Shown here piece after piece: positions 9,412-18,767 of a DNA stretch of 64,000 bases. The DNA comes from Hongsoonwoonella zoysiae (lineage in GTDB: Bacteria; Pseudomonadota; Alphaproteobacteria; Rhizobiales; Stappiaceae). The notes under the pieces were generated by a model. It searched no databases, had not been told where the DNA came from, and saw nothing but the letters and a program-made list of their open reading frames with translations. The stretch's first letter is position 1. Each line of letters begins with the position of its first letter. Location of the stretch: NCBI RefSeq assembly GCF_013266695.1, contig NZ_JABRXF010000001.1, forward strand, positions 310,001-374,000, written 5' to 3'. Made by a program: the position numbers and the translations under genes.

Positions 9412-10604
9412 GCGAGCCGAAATCGAAGCCCCGACCTCCTGTCAAGGCCCGAAGCCGCCTGATACGTCCGATGCGCCGCGTCTACCGCATGCTGAGCGAA
9501 GAGCTTCCGGTTTACTTCAGGGCCGGCGACCGCAAGCCCGTCCTGAGGCAGGCCGCAGACATGCTCCATCTTTGGCGGCTTTACCGCTATATCCCCTATC
9601 AATACGTGAAACACGGCCTGTTCCGCCGAACCTTCGGGGCGGAAATCGCCCGCTATCTGCCGCCGGAACTTCTGCACCGCACGCGCGAGGCGGCGAACGC
9701 CGGCGGCGAGAGGACGCTGATCCAGGACAAGCTCGCCTTCGAGGAACGGCTTGCACGCGCCGGCATTCCATCGACCAGAACGCTTTACAGGCTGAAGGAC
9801 CGGCTGATTTTCAACCGCGCGGGCAATCCGGCCACATTCGGCGAATTCCTGACTGGTATCGAAACCCTTCAGCTGCCGTGCGGGATCATCATCAAGCCGC
9901 GCGGCGGAGGGTCGGGCAGCGCCGTCTTCCGGATGCGCGTCGAGGGCGGCGGCCTCCTGCATGAAGGTGCCGCACTTGGCGAAAAGGACCTGTTTCACCT
10001 CGTTTTCACGACGAACAACGGCTTTTACTGGGATGATTTCCTGGTTCAGGAAACCATCCACCAGCATGCCGCGATGGCGCGCTTCAACCCGACATCCGTC
10101 AACACGGTGAGGATCGACACGCTTATCGGCGACGACGGACAAGTGCGTTTCAATGCGGCGGCGATCAGGATCGGCGCGCGCGGCGCCATCACCGACAATG
10201 TTTCGAGCGGCGGCGTGATGGCCGGCATCGACCTTGAAACCGGGAGGATCAGTGGCCGGGCAAGAAGGGACGCGAAATACGGCGGCGATTATTACGACCT
10301 TTGCGAATTGTGTTCGGCATCCCCCGACATGCTTCAAATACCGTTCTGGGACGAGGTGCTGAATGTCGTGACGAAGGCAGCCGAAGCCCTGCTGCCCTTC
10401 CGCTCGCTCGGCTGGGACGTCGCGCTATCGGTGGACGGCCCCGTCGTCATCGAGACGAATTACGACTATGGCCTGGATATACTGCAGGAACACGCAGGCG
10501 GATACCTCGACCGGCCGCTGGGACGCGCCTATATCGAAAAATTCGCGCCGAACAAGCAAGCGCTCAACAATGTGCTGGGCGAGGTCGGGCGCCAACAGCC
10601 ATGA
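9408..10604 (+). CDS. ATP-grasp protein of the sugar-transfer-associated type
   Basis: 398 residues. The central part, CGIIIKPRGGGSGSAVFRM with later FNPTSVNTVRIDT and VVIETNYDYG, is an ATP-grasp fold: the glycine loop, a ribbon lysine, and a Glu/Asn metal site near the C-terminus. Its closest recognisable family is the ATP-grasp domain found beside glycosyltransferases. ATP-grasp enzymes join a carboxylate, via an acylphosphate, to an amine or thiol, so this protein could attach an amino acid or acid substituent to a sugar. It is coupled to the upstream double hydrolase by an ATGA overlap and ends 30 bp from the convergent Wzc-like gene. The substrate is unknown. Confidence 0.78.
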   Translation: MSEPKSKPRPPVKARSRLIRPMRRVYRMLSEELPVYFRAGDRKPVLRQAADMLHLWRLYRYIPYQYVKHGLFRRTFGAEIARYLPPELLHRTREAANAGGERTLIQDKLAFEERLARAGIPSTRTLYRLKDRLIFNRAGNPATFGEFLTGIETLQLPCGIIIKPRGGGSGSAVFRMRVEGGGLLHEGAALGEKDLFHLVFTTNNGFYWDDFLVQETIHQHAAMARFNPTSVNTVRIDTLIGDDGQVRFNAAAIRIGARGAITDNVSSGGVMAGIDLETGRISGRARRDAKYGGDYYDLCELCSASPDMLQIPFWDEVLNVVTKAAEALLPFRSLGWDVALSVDGPVVIETNYDYGLDILQEHAGGYLDRPLGRAYIEKFAPNKQALNNVLGEVGRQQP

Positions 10605-10634
10605 CCCCGCCTGGTCCGAAGACCGGACAAGAAG

Positions 10635-12836
10635 TCAGGAGATGCGGGTCTGCACCACCGAGACGGGGTTCGCGCCCGCGATCTCGCGCAATACCGGATC
10701 GAGCGTCGACAGCCTGGAATAAACGTCCTGCGGCCCGCCAAGGGTGACAAGAACGCGATCGCAAAGCGCGCTGACGGGCTCAAGCGAGCGGGCGTCATCC
10801 AATGTGCCGGCATCCACGAACATGAGGTCGTACCCCCCCGCGATGTCGCGCAATTCCTCAAGCTGTTCCTCGGTCAACTCCGGCGGGCGGTGCTTGGGCG
10901 CGCCCGAGACGAGCGACAGGAAGCTCAGGTCGAACAGGCGATTGCTGACGATACGCTCCGAATAGGTGAGCGTGCGCAAGGATGCGTTGTCGTCGAGAAG
11001 CCTCGTCAGCCCCTTGTCGCGCGCATTCGCATCGACAAGCAGAACCTTGAGCCCTTCAGCCGCGGCACCGAGGGCAAGCGAAAAGGCGGTGAGGCTCAAG
11101 CCTTCGCCCAGATGCGGCTCGACGCCCAGGATCGCCATGCTCTCGCCCTCCCGCCGGCCGGCAAGCAGGCGGGTGTTGAGGGCCGCGACCGCGGTCTCGA
11201 AATTGGCCGCCGGGGCGGGCAGGCCACGAATGTCGTCGGTGGCGAGAATGCGATAGGCAAGGCGAGCCGATGATTTCAGGTCGAGTTGATCGAGATGGCG
11301 GGGCTTCAGCCCGTCGATGGCCGGCAAGGCGCCGATGACCGGAAGACCGGCGACTTCCCGGGACGTTTGCGCCTGCGGCCGCGGGGCGGGAGCGGCAGGC
11401 GCGGCAGCCTGGAGCTTCGGCCCGAATTCGGCACGCAGTTGCCGCCAGACTTCCAATGAAGCCACAAGCCCCGTGCCCAGCATCAACCCCAGGACGCCGG
11501 CAAGGGCGAGCAGGATCTTCTTTTTCGGCCAGGACGGACCTTCCGGCAGCTCCGCCGGCGAAATGATGCGCGCAAGCGGCGCGGTGACCTGCTCCAGATC
11601 GCCAAGCTCCTTCGCACGGCTTAGCACGTTTTCATAAACGGCACGGGTGGCGGCGGCTTCCGTTTCAAGCTCCCTCAAGGTGATGAGCTGCTCTTCGCCG
11701 GCATCCGAATTGCTGCGCAGGCGATCGATCTGGCGTGTCAGATTGGCGACCCGCTCCTCGGCCACGTCACGCTCCACCTTCTTCGCCTCGCCGACGGCGC
11801 GAAGCTCGTCCCGGATGAGGTCGGTGATGCGCCGAACCTGCGCCCTCGCCCGCTGGAGGGTGGGGTGCGAGGGCAGAAGGTCGGTCGACAGGGACGCTTC
11901 CGCCCGCACCGCATTGGCATATTGCTCCAGAAGCTGGGTAATGCGCGGGTTCGACACCACATCGCCAAGCGCCGTGGGATCCACCTGACGCTGGAGATAG
12001 CGCTGGATTTCCCGGTAACTGGCGTCGGCCGTGGCAAGGGCGCTGCGCGCCTCGACAAGCTGGGCGTTCAGCCCGTCAAGCTCCTGGCCGACGAGAAGCG
12101 TGCCTTCCGCCGTGCTCTGAAGCTGGTTTTCCGCCTTGAACCGCTGGACGCGCTGCTCCGTTTCGCGCAGGCGCTCGCGCAGGCTGATCAGCCGCTCGTC
12201 GACCTGCTCCGACAGGCGGTCGGCACGTTGGCGCGAGCTGCGCTGCTGCTCGCTCAGGTATCCTTGAGCGATGGCATTGGCAAGCCGCACCGCCTTGGAC
12301 GGACTTTCCGACCGCACGGCGATATTGATGACATAGGTCGCGCCCTGCCGGCTGACGTTGACCGCCTTTCCGAGCGCGCGAACCGCATTGATGATCCGCG
12401 CTTCCCCGTCTGCCGGGTCCGCCTCCTTCGAACCGAAGAGGCCGCCGAGAAGCGTTTTCAAAAGGCCTGTGCCGCCACCGTCGCCGAACTCCGGATCGTC
12501 GACGAGGTTTTGCGCCTCCACGACGGGGCGAAGGACGGAAGCCGAGGAGATGACAGCGATCTGACTGTCGACGGCGAAAGGATCGTTGGAAAGCCGCGTC
12601 GCCGAATTCGCGTCCTCGAACGGCTGCCGGCTCGACGCGTCCAGGATGATCTTCGCCGCAGCGGTGTAGACCGGTGTCGCTGTGAAGGCGTAGACGGCGG
12701 TGGCCAGCACCACGGCAGCGGCAACCGCCGCGATCACCTTCCAGCGATCGCGCAGGGCGCGGATGACCGCGAAGGGATCGGGAAACCCTCCGCCCTCCGG
12801 CTCGCCTGCCTGTTGAAATTCCTTCATCCGATCCAC
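10635..12836 (-). CDS. Wzc/GumC-like polysaccharide co-polymerase with degenerate kinase
   Basis: 733 residues from a GTG (12836); an ATG three codons later (12827) is equally possible. The Wzz domain is at the N-terminus with a membrane helix at about 33-55, a long periplasmic coiled coil at about 190-410, and the second helix at about 441-463 after PEGPSWPKKK. The C-terminal cytoplasmic domain resembles a bacterial tyrosine kinase, but the Walker A region at 571-581 reads GVEPHLGEGLS without the lysine. Walker A' (KVLLVDAN) is kept, and there is no C-terminal tyrosine cluster. It should set chain length and help export, probably without kinase activity. It is the last gene of the 13-kb minus-strand run. 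Confidence 0.88.
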   Translation of the reverse strand: MDRMKEFQQAGEPEGGGFPDPFAVIRALRDRWKVIAAVAAAVVLATAVYAFTATPVYTAAAKIILDASSRQPFEDANSATRLSNDPFAVDSQIAVISSASVLRPVVEAQNLVDDPEFGDGGGTGLLKTLLGGLFGSKEADPADGEARIINAVRALGKAVNVSRQGATYVINIAVRSESPSKAVRLANAIAQGYLSEQQRSSRQRADRLSEQVDERLISLRERLRETEQRVQRFKAENQLQSTAEGTLLVGQELDGLNAQLVEARSALATADASYREIQRYLQRQVDPTALGDVVSNPRITQLLEQYANAVRAEASLSTDLLPSHPTLQRARAQVRRITDLIRDELRAVGEAKKVERDVAEERVANLTRQIDRLRSNSDAGEEQLITLRELETEAAATRAVYENVLSRAKELGDLEQVTAPLARIISPAELPEGPSWPKKKILLALAGVLGLMLGTGLVASLEVWRQLRAEFGPKLQAAAPAAPAPRPQAQTSREVAGLPVIGALPAIDGLKPRHLDQLDLKSSARLAYRILATDDIRGLPAPAANFETAVAALNTRLLAGRREGESMAILGVEPHLGEGLSLTAFSLALGAAAEGLKVLLVDANARDKGLTRLLDDNASLRTLTYSERIVSNRLFDLSFLSLVSGAPKHRPPELTEEQLEELRDIAGGYDLMFVDAGTLDDARSLEPVSALCDRVLVTLGGPQDVYSRLSTLDPVLREIAGANPVSVVQTRIS

Positions 12837-12945
12837 GCCGACCGTCTGTCCAAAGGATTTGTTATGCTTAGCAGAAAGTAATCAGACAAGGTTAGCAAAC
12901 GCTGAATGCCGCTGGGAAAAGCAATATGCGGGCGAAAAGCCGGCT

Positions 12946-14241
12946 TCAGTCGGCCGCCTCCTTCTGCGCGGCGGAATAGGCGGTCGCGATCAGGAACATG
13001 AGCCAGGCCAGCGTGTAGCCCCGGAACCAGCTGCTTTCCAGCATGTTGTGCAGGATGGCGAAAAGTGAGACGCAAAGCACGAGCCAGGCTTCGGCACGCG
13101 AGGAGCCGCGAAACCCGCCGACATCGAAAAGCGTGAAAAAGACCAGAAGCAGGAGGAGGCCGAAGCCGATCGCCCCGGTTTCAAGCAGCACGTCCACATA
13201 ACCGTTGTGCGATTGCAGAAGCTGGCCGATGAAGCCAGGCGCTTCCAGCGCGACGATGGACCCCGCGCCCGCGCCCCAGAAAGAACCGTAGCCCTGACCG
13301 AACACCGGCTGACGGCCTATAATGCCGAAAACGAAATCCCAGATTTCGGTGCGGCCGGTAAAGGTGGTGTCGTCGAAGAGAAGCATCGACAGATCGGCAA
13401 AGCTGTAATCGAAAAGGTAATTGAAAAAGAGATATCCGCAAACGCCGAACAAGGCCCCGAATATGACGAGATAAACCGCACGAATGCCCGAGATGGCGCC
13501 AAGGCCGATAACGCCGGCGGACAGGGCCGGGATCAAAAGGCTGAGGCCCAGCGACGTCTTCGACCGGCTCACCACAAGCTCGAGGATCGCCACAGCGGCG
13601 ATGGCAACCGCGAGCCAGCGCGAGTACCCCCGGAAGCGAGCCACGGCGAAAAGGCTGAAAACGAAGGCATAGGCTGCGACAAGGCCGAATTGGTTCTTGT
13701 GCGCGTAAATGCCTTCATGGCCGATCGGGCCAGCAGGTTCCGTCACCACCGGCACGACGTTGACGGCGACCGTCAACAGGAAGACGGCGACGATACGGTT
13801 CAGGAGAGCCGCACGGTCCGTGACCATGAACATCGGCGCGACAACGGCAAATACCACGATGACCTGCAGCATCACACGGCGGAACGCGATGCCGGGAACC
13901 GGCGACCACAGGACGCTGGCGCAGGAAAAGGCGAGAAAGGCAAGGATGATCAGGACCGTGGGCTGCTTCAGCACGGGCAAGAGACGCGGCAGGCGCCGCC
14001 AGCCGACGAGCACGACGGCGGCGAAAAGGCCGATCCAGAAGAGCTGGTTGACCGCGTTCGACTGGGATGCGGTGACGGCGGCATCCGAGTTTTCGGAAAA
14101 TTCGCGGACGACGAAAAGCGGCGAAAGCAACGTGATATAGGCGACGATGAGGGCGGGAACCCAGCCGAGCAAGCCATCACCCGCCGCCCGGTCGCTCAGC
14201 GCGCCGTCGCCCAGTCGTTCACCCATGGCAGAATGCGTCAC
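12946..14241 (-). CDS. O-antigen polymerase/ligase family protein (Wzy/ExoQ-like)
   Basis: 431 residues, starting at a GTG (14241) preceded by a CAGG; the ATG at 14226 has no such site. About ten to twelve hydrophobic segments surround a large periplasmic loop containing FTGRTEIWDF and QSHNGYVDVLLETG, the two signatures of the Wzy/WaaL/ExoQ superfamily. The enzyme joins lipid-linked repeat units into polymer on the periplasmic face. The adjacent co-polymerase gene and the nearby flippase gene complete a Wzy-dependent export set. Position between the GH5 and Wzc-like genes in one direction suggests a single transcript. Confidence 0.88.
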   Translation of the reverse strand: MTHSAMGERLGDGALSDRAAGDGLLGWVPALIVAYITLLSPLFVVREFSENSDAAVTASQSNAVNQLFWIGLFAAVVLVGWRRLPRLLPVLKQPTVLIILAFLAFSCASVLWSPVPGIAFRRVMLQVIVVFAVVAPMFMVTDRAALLNRIVAVFLLTVAVNVVPVVTEPAGPIGHEGIYAHKNQFGLVAAYAFVFSLFAVARFRGYSRWLAVAIAAVAILELVVSRSKTSLGLSLLIPALSAGVIGLGAISGIRAVYLVIFGALFGVCGYLFFNYLFDYSFADLSMLLFDDTTFTGRTEIWDFVFGIIGRQPVFGQGYGSFWGAGAGSIVALEAPGFIGQLLQSHNGYVDVLLETGAIGFGLLLLLVFFTLFDVGGFRGSSRAEAWLVLCVSLFAILHNMLESSWFRGYTLAWLMFLIATAYSAAQKEAAD

Positions 14242-14290
14242 GCCTGTCTCGTCCCGCTACCGATCACCTTCAGCAAAGGTGAGCCCAGCC

Positions 14291-15565
14291 TCAGCGGCTT
14301 ATTGCCGTTTCGTCAAGACCGAGCGCCTTTACCATGTCCGGGTCGATTGTGCGTGATTCATTGTCGAATACCAATCCGAAGCCCGGATAACCGCTGCCTG
14401 CGTTATAGTCCCAATAGGCCCAGGCGAAACCGGAGGCTTCGGCTTCCTCGCGAACGTCGCGGATCCAGGCATTGCGGCCCGGGATCGCGGGCAGGCCGGC
14501 GGGCGGGCGGGCCGCGCCGAACTCACCGATGACGATGCGCGCGGGATCGACGTTCTGAGCACCCGCCCAGCGCCGGATAATGTCGAAATGGCCCGAGATA
14601 TAAGCCCTGTCGACGGGCGGCGGGTCGTCGTAATAACGCGAGATTGCGGCCTTCGCCTGCGAAAGCGCATCGTCCGCGACGCGCTCCGGCCGGGTCCGGC
14701 GCATGTGCGCTATATGCTCTTCGGTAAGGCGCAGCGTCTCATCGATGTTTCCATCCGCGCCGGGGTAGGCGAGGCCCGCCAGATAGCGCGTCGGCTCGCT
14801 GGCGAAGGGAAGCGCTTGATGCGTGAAATAATGCGGCGAATAATAATGGACATCGACGATGGTGTTTTCGTCGTAAGGCGCCATGTCGAGATACCCAAGG
14901 GCCCGGTGAGACGACCAGCAGCCGCCGGTGAGCACCACCGCAAGATCGGGTGCCACATCGCGCACCGCCCGGTAGAGCAGCGGCTGAATGTCCGTCCAGT
15001 CCGTGGAGACGAGGTGATGACAATCGGCCTGCGGCTCGTTCATCAGGCCGAGGGCCGATTTCCTCCCCGGCAGACGGCGCATGTGGCGCGCAAGCCCCTC
15101 AAGCCATTGCAGATAGGCTTCGAATTCCTCGTTCGACGGGCTGCTCAGAATGCGCGGCGCGCTGAACCTCGCGCCCCCGTGGCCCGGATGCGGATCGAGC
15201 AGGACGGCGAAGCCGTGATCCTGAAGCCGCTTCACCGTGTCGAAAAGCTTGTCCGTCAGGATGCGGCTTTCGGCCTCCGTCACCGTCAGGAAGGGAGCGG
15301 GCGCGACGGGAAGGCGGATGAAATCGAAGCCGAGGTCCTTGAGCTGCTTCAATTCCGCATCGCTCACCTTCGCAAGATCGCCGCGAAATGGCGGCCACAG
15401 GAACTTGCCCGGTCTTTCCGGGTCGCGATGCGCAAGGTTGTGCAGGCGGGCGAGATTGATGCCCTTTGAGAATTGCGGAAGATCCGCACCCCGGGCGAGC
15501 AGCGGCAGGGACACCGAAAAGACGAGTGCGAGAATGACGCGGACGATCTTCGGCACAAGGCTCAT
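14291..15565 (-). CDS. Secreted glycoside hydrolase family 5 (endoglucanase-like)
   Basis: 424 residues from the ATG at 15565, which overlaps the heparinase stop as ATGA; an open frame upstream is not needed. A signal peptide is evident (MSLVPKIVRVILALVFSVSL, cleavage near ARG-ADLP). The barrel shows GFDFIRLPV, the acid/base Glu177 in GLMNEPQ and the nucleophile Glu348 in VIGEFG, all typical of GH5. Endoglucanases inside exopolysaccharide loci trim the growing or exported polymer and help its release or length control. A glucan or glucomannan backbone is therefore likely, though GH5 has many specificities. Confidence 0.9.
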   Translation of the reverse strand: MSLVPKIVRVILALVFSVSLPLLARGADLPQFSKGINLARLHNLAHRDPERPGKFLWPPFRGDLAKVSDAELKQLKDLGFDFIRLPVAPAPFLTVTEAESRILTDKLFDTVKRLQDHGFAVLLDPHPGHGGARFSAPRILSSPSNEEFEAYLQWLEGLARHMRRLPGRKSALGLMNEPQADCHHLVSTDWTDIQPLLYRAVRDVAPDLAVVLTGGCWSSHRALGYLDMAPYDENTIVDVHYYSPHYFTHQALPFASEPTRYLAGLAYPGADGNIDETLRLTEEHIAHMRRTRPERVADDALSQAKAAISRYYDDPPPVDRAYISGHFDIIRRWAGAQNVDPARIVIGEFGAARPPAGLPAIPGRNAWIRDVREEAEASGFAWAYWDYNAGSGYPGFGLVFDNESRTIDPDMVKALGLDETAISR

Positions 15566-17520
15566 AGCAGGCGGAGCCGCGTGACGAGACGCCGGCCGGG
15601 TGCCGCACGGGTGTTCAGCACAAGCTGCCACGCGGGCAGGAGAACGCCGAAGCGTGGCGAGATAAACCCGAGCCTTTCATCCTCCGCACCGATCACCACG
15701 CGGGGTTCTGCCCCTTCGGGAGGCTCCAGGCACATGCGCGGCGCGCCATTGGCGATGAAAGCGAAAAAGCCGTTCGTCGGCACGATTTCCACCCCTTCGC
15801 CGGCAAGAAAGCCCAGTTGGACATCGCGCGGATCATCGCCCTCGCCTTCCAGCCGGTCGACGATCTCGAAAGTGGCCTCGCCCGTGCGCCGAACCTCGCG
15901 AATGTGATCGACGCCAAAGGATTTCCGGTAACCGTCATGTGAGGCGGAGACGAGGAAATCCGAAGGCGCGTCGACAATTTCCAGACGCTTCGCCTCGGCC
16001 TTCGACGACCAGTTGAACGCACCCGCAATGCGGCTCTGGTCCTCACCGCCAATCGTCAAGGTGTTGTGAAGCGCGGTGCCGCGAAACGCGTCCCGCCACG
16101 CCCCGCCGGAATGATACAGATAGGTGCCGGCATCGGCGAGAAGCGGCACGCCGTCATGAGTGAGCCAGACGCTGAGCGCATCGGCATGGCCGTGGGCGGC
16201 GATGGAAAGATAACCGAGCGGGCCGTGATCCACGGCGAGGATGGCGGGCTTGTCCGCAACCTGGTCGCGAAGGATGGTATAGCCCCCGTCGCCGAAGGAC
16301 CTGACGCCCTCAAGCTTTTCCTGCGCGAGAACGGGCCCGCCGAGCACGAGATTGCGGAAATGAACGGGAGCCGCGAGAGGAGCGATATCCGCACGCTCGC
16401 AAACGGCGGCAAGGCAGGAAAGGACCGAGGCGACATAGCGCGCGTCACGCGCGGGATCGTCGAAAAGGACCCTGCCCTCGTCATCGTCGCCGATGCGCAA
16501 AGAGCAGCCGTTTTCATCGAGGAACCAGGAAAGCGCTTCGCCGGCAAGCGTAAGCCGCTCGTAAAAGGAAGCCGGAAACGGCTCGCCCAGCGCTTCGCCC
16601 GCGCGAAGGGCAAGCAGATAGAACTCCAGCGTAAAAGCCGTATAGGTCGGCGATTGCTCGGCCCCGATCCCGTCGGAAAGGATCTGCTTTTCCACCTCGC
16701 GCTCCAGGATGGCGCGGCCCTTCTTCGCCCAGCGCGTGCTCTCGGGATGATCGGTCAACGTCGCGCCAACGAGATAAAGCCCGGCGGCTTCAGCCACCAG
16801 ATGGTTGTTGGCGGAGGAGAATTCGGATGGGTAACGGTCGAGCCATGTCGCGGTGGCGGAAAATAACGCGCGCAATTTGCCGCGCAACTCTTCGGAAAAG
16901 GCATCCGCGCCGATGAGCCGGACGACGATCAGCACCGTGATCGCGCGCAATGAAAGCTCGATCCCCGACGGCCAGTTGACACCGAAAAACGGCGGGTTGT
17001 CGTCGATCCAGCTTTCGATCTCGCCTGCGATAAACTCCTTGAGGCCGGCGTTGCCCGTTTTCGCGGCAAGGGCGGCAAGCGGCTGCAGATACTGCAGACG
17101 GTTGACCTCCCATACGTATTTGACATCGCCGTAAGCCTCGTTGTGGCGATAGTCGATATCGAAGCAGTAACGGTCCTTCGGCCATTCGCGTTCCGTTGCC
17201 GGATCAAGATGCCAGAGCGATGCGCCACCCGCTTCCGGCCAATCCTGCCCCAGAAAGGAAAACCGACGAAACCGGGTGCTTGCGGCAAGCTTGCGCCAGC
17301 CCGCGAGAAGATTTTCATCTGCCTGATGCAGTGCGACCTTGCCCGGATAGGCGGGCAGCGGGCCCGTCGGCATCTCGAACGCCGCCCAACGCTGCGTCCA
17401 GCCGCGCGCCTGCCGCTTCTTCGCAAACTCGGCGAAACGGTGGGTGATCTCGCCGGCGCTCATCGACCGCAGGCGATTTGCGTACCAGATCAGGCGGGAC
17501 TGCTTGCTCTCAGCGCGCAT
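15562..17520 (-). CDS. Heparinase II/III family protein (polysaccharide lyase-like)
   Basis: 652 residues. The N-terminal alpha/alpha-toroid begins LIWYANRLRSMSAGEITHRF, followed by NNPPF/WPSGIE-like toroid motifs and SANNHLVAEAAGLYLVG. The C-terminal beta-sandwich has LSIAAHGHADALSVWL, DAGTYLYHSGGAWRDAFRGT and HNTLTIGGEDQS, the classic heparinase II/III landmarks with candidate catalytic His and Tyr. Such proteins cleave uronate-containing polysaccharides by beta-elimination. The nearby sugar-nucleotide dehydrogenase, which makes a uronate donor, fits such a polymer. No standard signal peptide is visible. Both ends are ATGA overlaps, with the glycosyltransferase upstream and GH5 downstream. 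Confidence 0.88.
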   Translation of the reverse strand: MRAESKQSRLIWYANRLRSMSAGEITHRFAEFAKKRQARGWTQRWAAFEMPTGPLPAYPGKVALHQADENLLAGWRKLAASTRFRRFSFLGQDWPEAGGASLWHLDPATEREWPKDRYCFDIDYRHNEAYGDVKYVWEVNRLQYLQPLAALAAKTGNAGLKEFIAGEIESWIDDNPPFFGVNWPSGIELSLRAITVLIVVRLIGADAFSEELRGKLRALFSATATWLDRYPSEFSSANNHLVAEAAGLYLVGATLTDHPESTRWAKKGRAILEREVEKQILSDGIGAEQSPTYTAFTLEFYLLALRAGEALGEPFPASFYERLTLAGEALSWFLDENGCSLRIGDDDEGRVLFDDPARDARYVASVLSCLAAVCERADIAPLAAPVHFRNLVLGGPVLAQEKLEGVRSFGDGGYTILRDQVADKPAILAVDHGPLGYLSIAAHGHADALSVWLTHDGVPLLADAGTYLYHSGGAWRDAFRGTALHNTLTIGGEDQSRIAGAFNWSSKAEAKRLEIVDAPSDFLVSASHDGYRKSFGVDHIREVRRTGEATFEIVDRLEGEGDDPRDVQLGFLAGEGVEIVPTNGFFAFIANGAPRMCLEPPEGAEPRVVIGAEDERLGFISPRFGVLLPAWQLVLNTRAAPGRRLVTRLRLL

Positions 17521-18767
17521 CAGGGTCTGTTCTCGAATCTTTCGAAAAGCCGGTCGTAGGCGGCGAGAAGCACCGGCACCGAGTGATCCCAGGAATAGGT
17601 GTCGAGAATGCGCTTGCGGCCGATCTCGCCCATTCGCCTGCGCCGCTCGGGATCGTCGAGCAGTTCGACAATCTTTTCGGCAAGATCCCGGGCGTCGTTC
17701 TTGTTCGCGTAAAGCGAGGCTTCTCCCGCCGAAACGCGGCCCTCGCGCATGTCGAACTGCACGATCGGCTTCTTCAGCGTCATGTATTCCAGGATCTTGT
17801 TCATGGTCGAAAGGTCGTTCATCGGCGTCACCCGGTCCGGGTTCACGCAGACATCGGCCGTGTTCAGCATGTCGAGCAGGAGATCGTCCGGCGCGCGACC
17901 CGTGAAGGTGAAATACTCTGCGAGCCCCCGCTTTTCCACATCCGCCTGGACGATGGGAAGTTCCGGCCCGCCGCCGACGATGCCGAAGTGGATATCGTCA
18001 CGTTTCATGTCGCCGACGATATGGCCGGCGGCTTCCACCAGAAGGTCCATACCCTCCTGCTGGCCGATCACGCCGACGTAGCCGACCAGATGTTTGAAAC
18101 CCTTCTTGAGTTCCGGCTTGGGATCGCGCAACTCGAGCTTTTCGATCTTCGGGCCAGAACGCACCACGAAGACATCGTCCGGGTCCATGCCGCCGCGCGA
18201 AATCGCGATGCCGCGATAGGATTCATTGGTGGCGATGGAAACGCTCGCGGTCCTGAAGGTCAGCCATTCGAAAAACTTCATGGCCTTGTGCAGAAGCCCG
18301 CGCTTTTCGAACTTCGCCTCGAAAAGCTCCGGGCAGATGTCGTGATGGTCGAACAGGTAACGCACGCCGAAAGGGCGGAAGAGCCAACTCACGAGAAAGA
18401 TCAGGTCCGGCGGATTGCAACCGTGAATGACATGGAACCCGCGCTCGCGCCTCACCTTCCAGGCAAGCCGGGCCTCGTGATAAAGGGCCGCGGAATATTC
18501 GCGCAGGTAACCGATCGGCCCATGAGCGTCGATCGGCAGCCTGTGGCGGTAGACGTAGATACCGTCGATCACCTCGTATTCGGCCTCAAAGCCCTTGCCG
18601 GTCGGCGAAATGACGGAAACGGTATAGCCGGCGGCACGCAGGGTCGTTGCTTCCGACCAGACGCGCCGGTCGAAGGGGACGGGCAGGTTCTCGACGATGA
18701 TGAGAACGCGCCGGTCGAAGATGCGCTCGGCGGAAGCCTCGATCTCGTTACCAGTTGACGCCTTCAT
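17520..18767 (-). CDS. Glycosyltransferase family 4
   Basis: 415 residues from the ATG at 18767, which overlaps the end of the sugar-nucleotide dehydrogenase gene by 20 bp. The N-terminal Rossmann domain (RRVLIIVENLPVPFDRRVWSEA) and the C-terminal GT-B domain (HLVGYVGVIGQQEGMDLLVEAA, HFGIVGGGPELP, MNKILEYMTLKKPIVQFD) follow the family 4 pattern, with an E-x7-E-like donor-binding stretch at the end. No membrane segment is present. It should add one sugar of the repeat unit on the cytoplasmic side. Its stop overlaps the heparinase start as ATGA. Confidence 0.9.
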   Translation of the reverse strand: MKASTGNEIEASAERIFDRRVLIIVENLPVPFDRRVWSEATTLRAAGYTVSVISPTGKGFEAEYEVIDGIYVYRHRLPIDAHGPIGYLREYSAALYHEARLAWKVRRERGFHVIHGCNPPDLIFLVSWLFRPFGVRYLFDHHDICPELFEAKFEKRGLLHKAMKFFEWLTFRTASVSIATNESYRGIAISRGGMDPDDVFVVRSGPKIEKLELRDPKPELKKGFKHLVGYVGVIGQQEGMDLLVEAAGHIVGDMKRDDIHFGIVGGGPELPIVQADVEKRGLAEYFTFTGRAPDDLLLDMLNTADVCVNPDRVTPMNDLSTMNKILEYMTLKKPIVQFDMREGRVSAGEASLYANKNDARDLAEKIVELLDDPERRRRMGEIGRKRILDTYSWDHSVPVLLAAYDRLFERFENRP

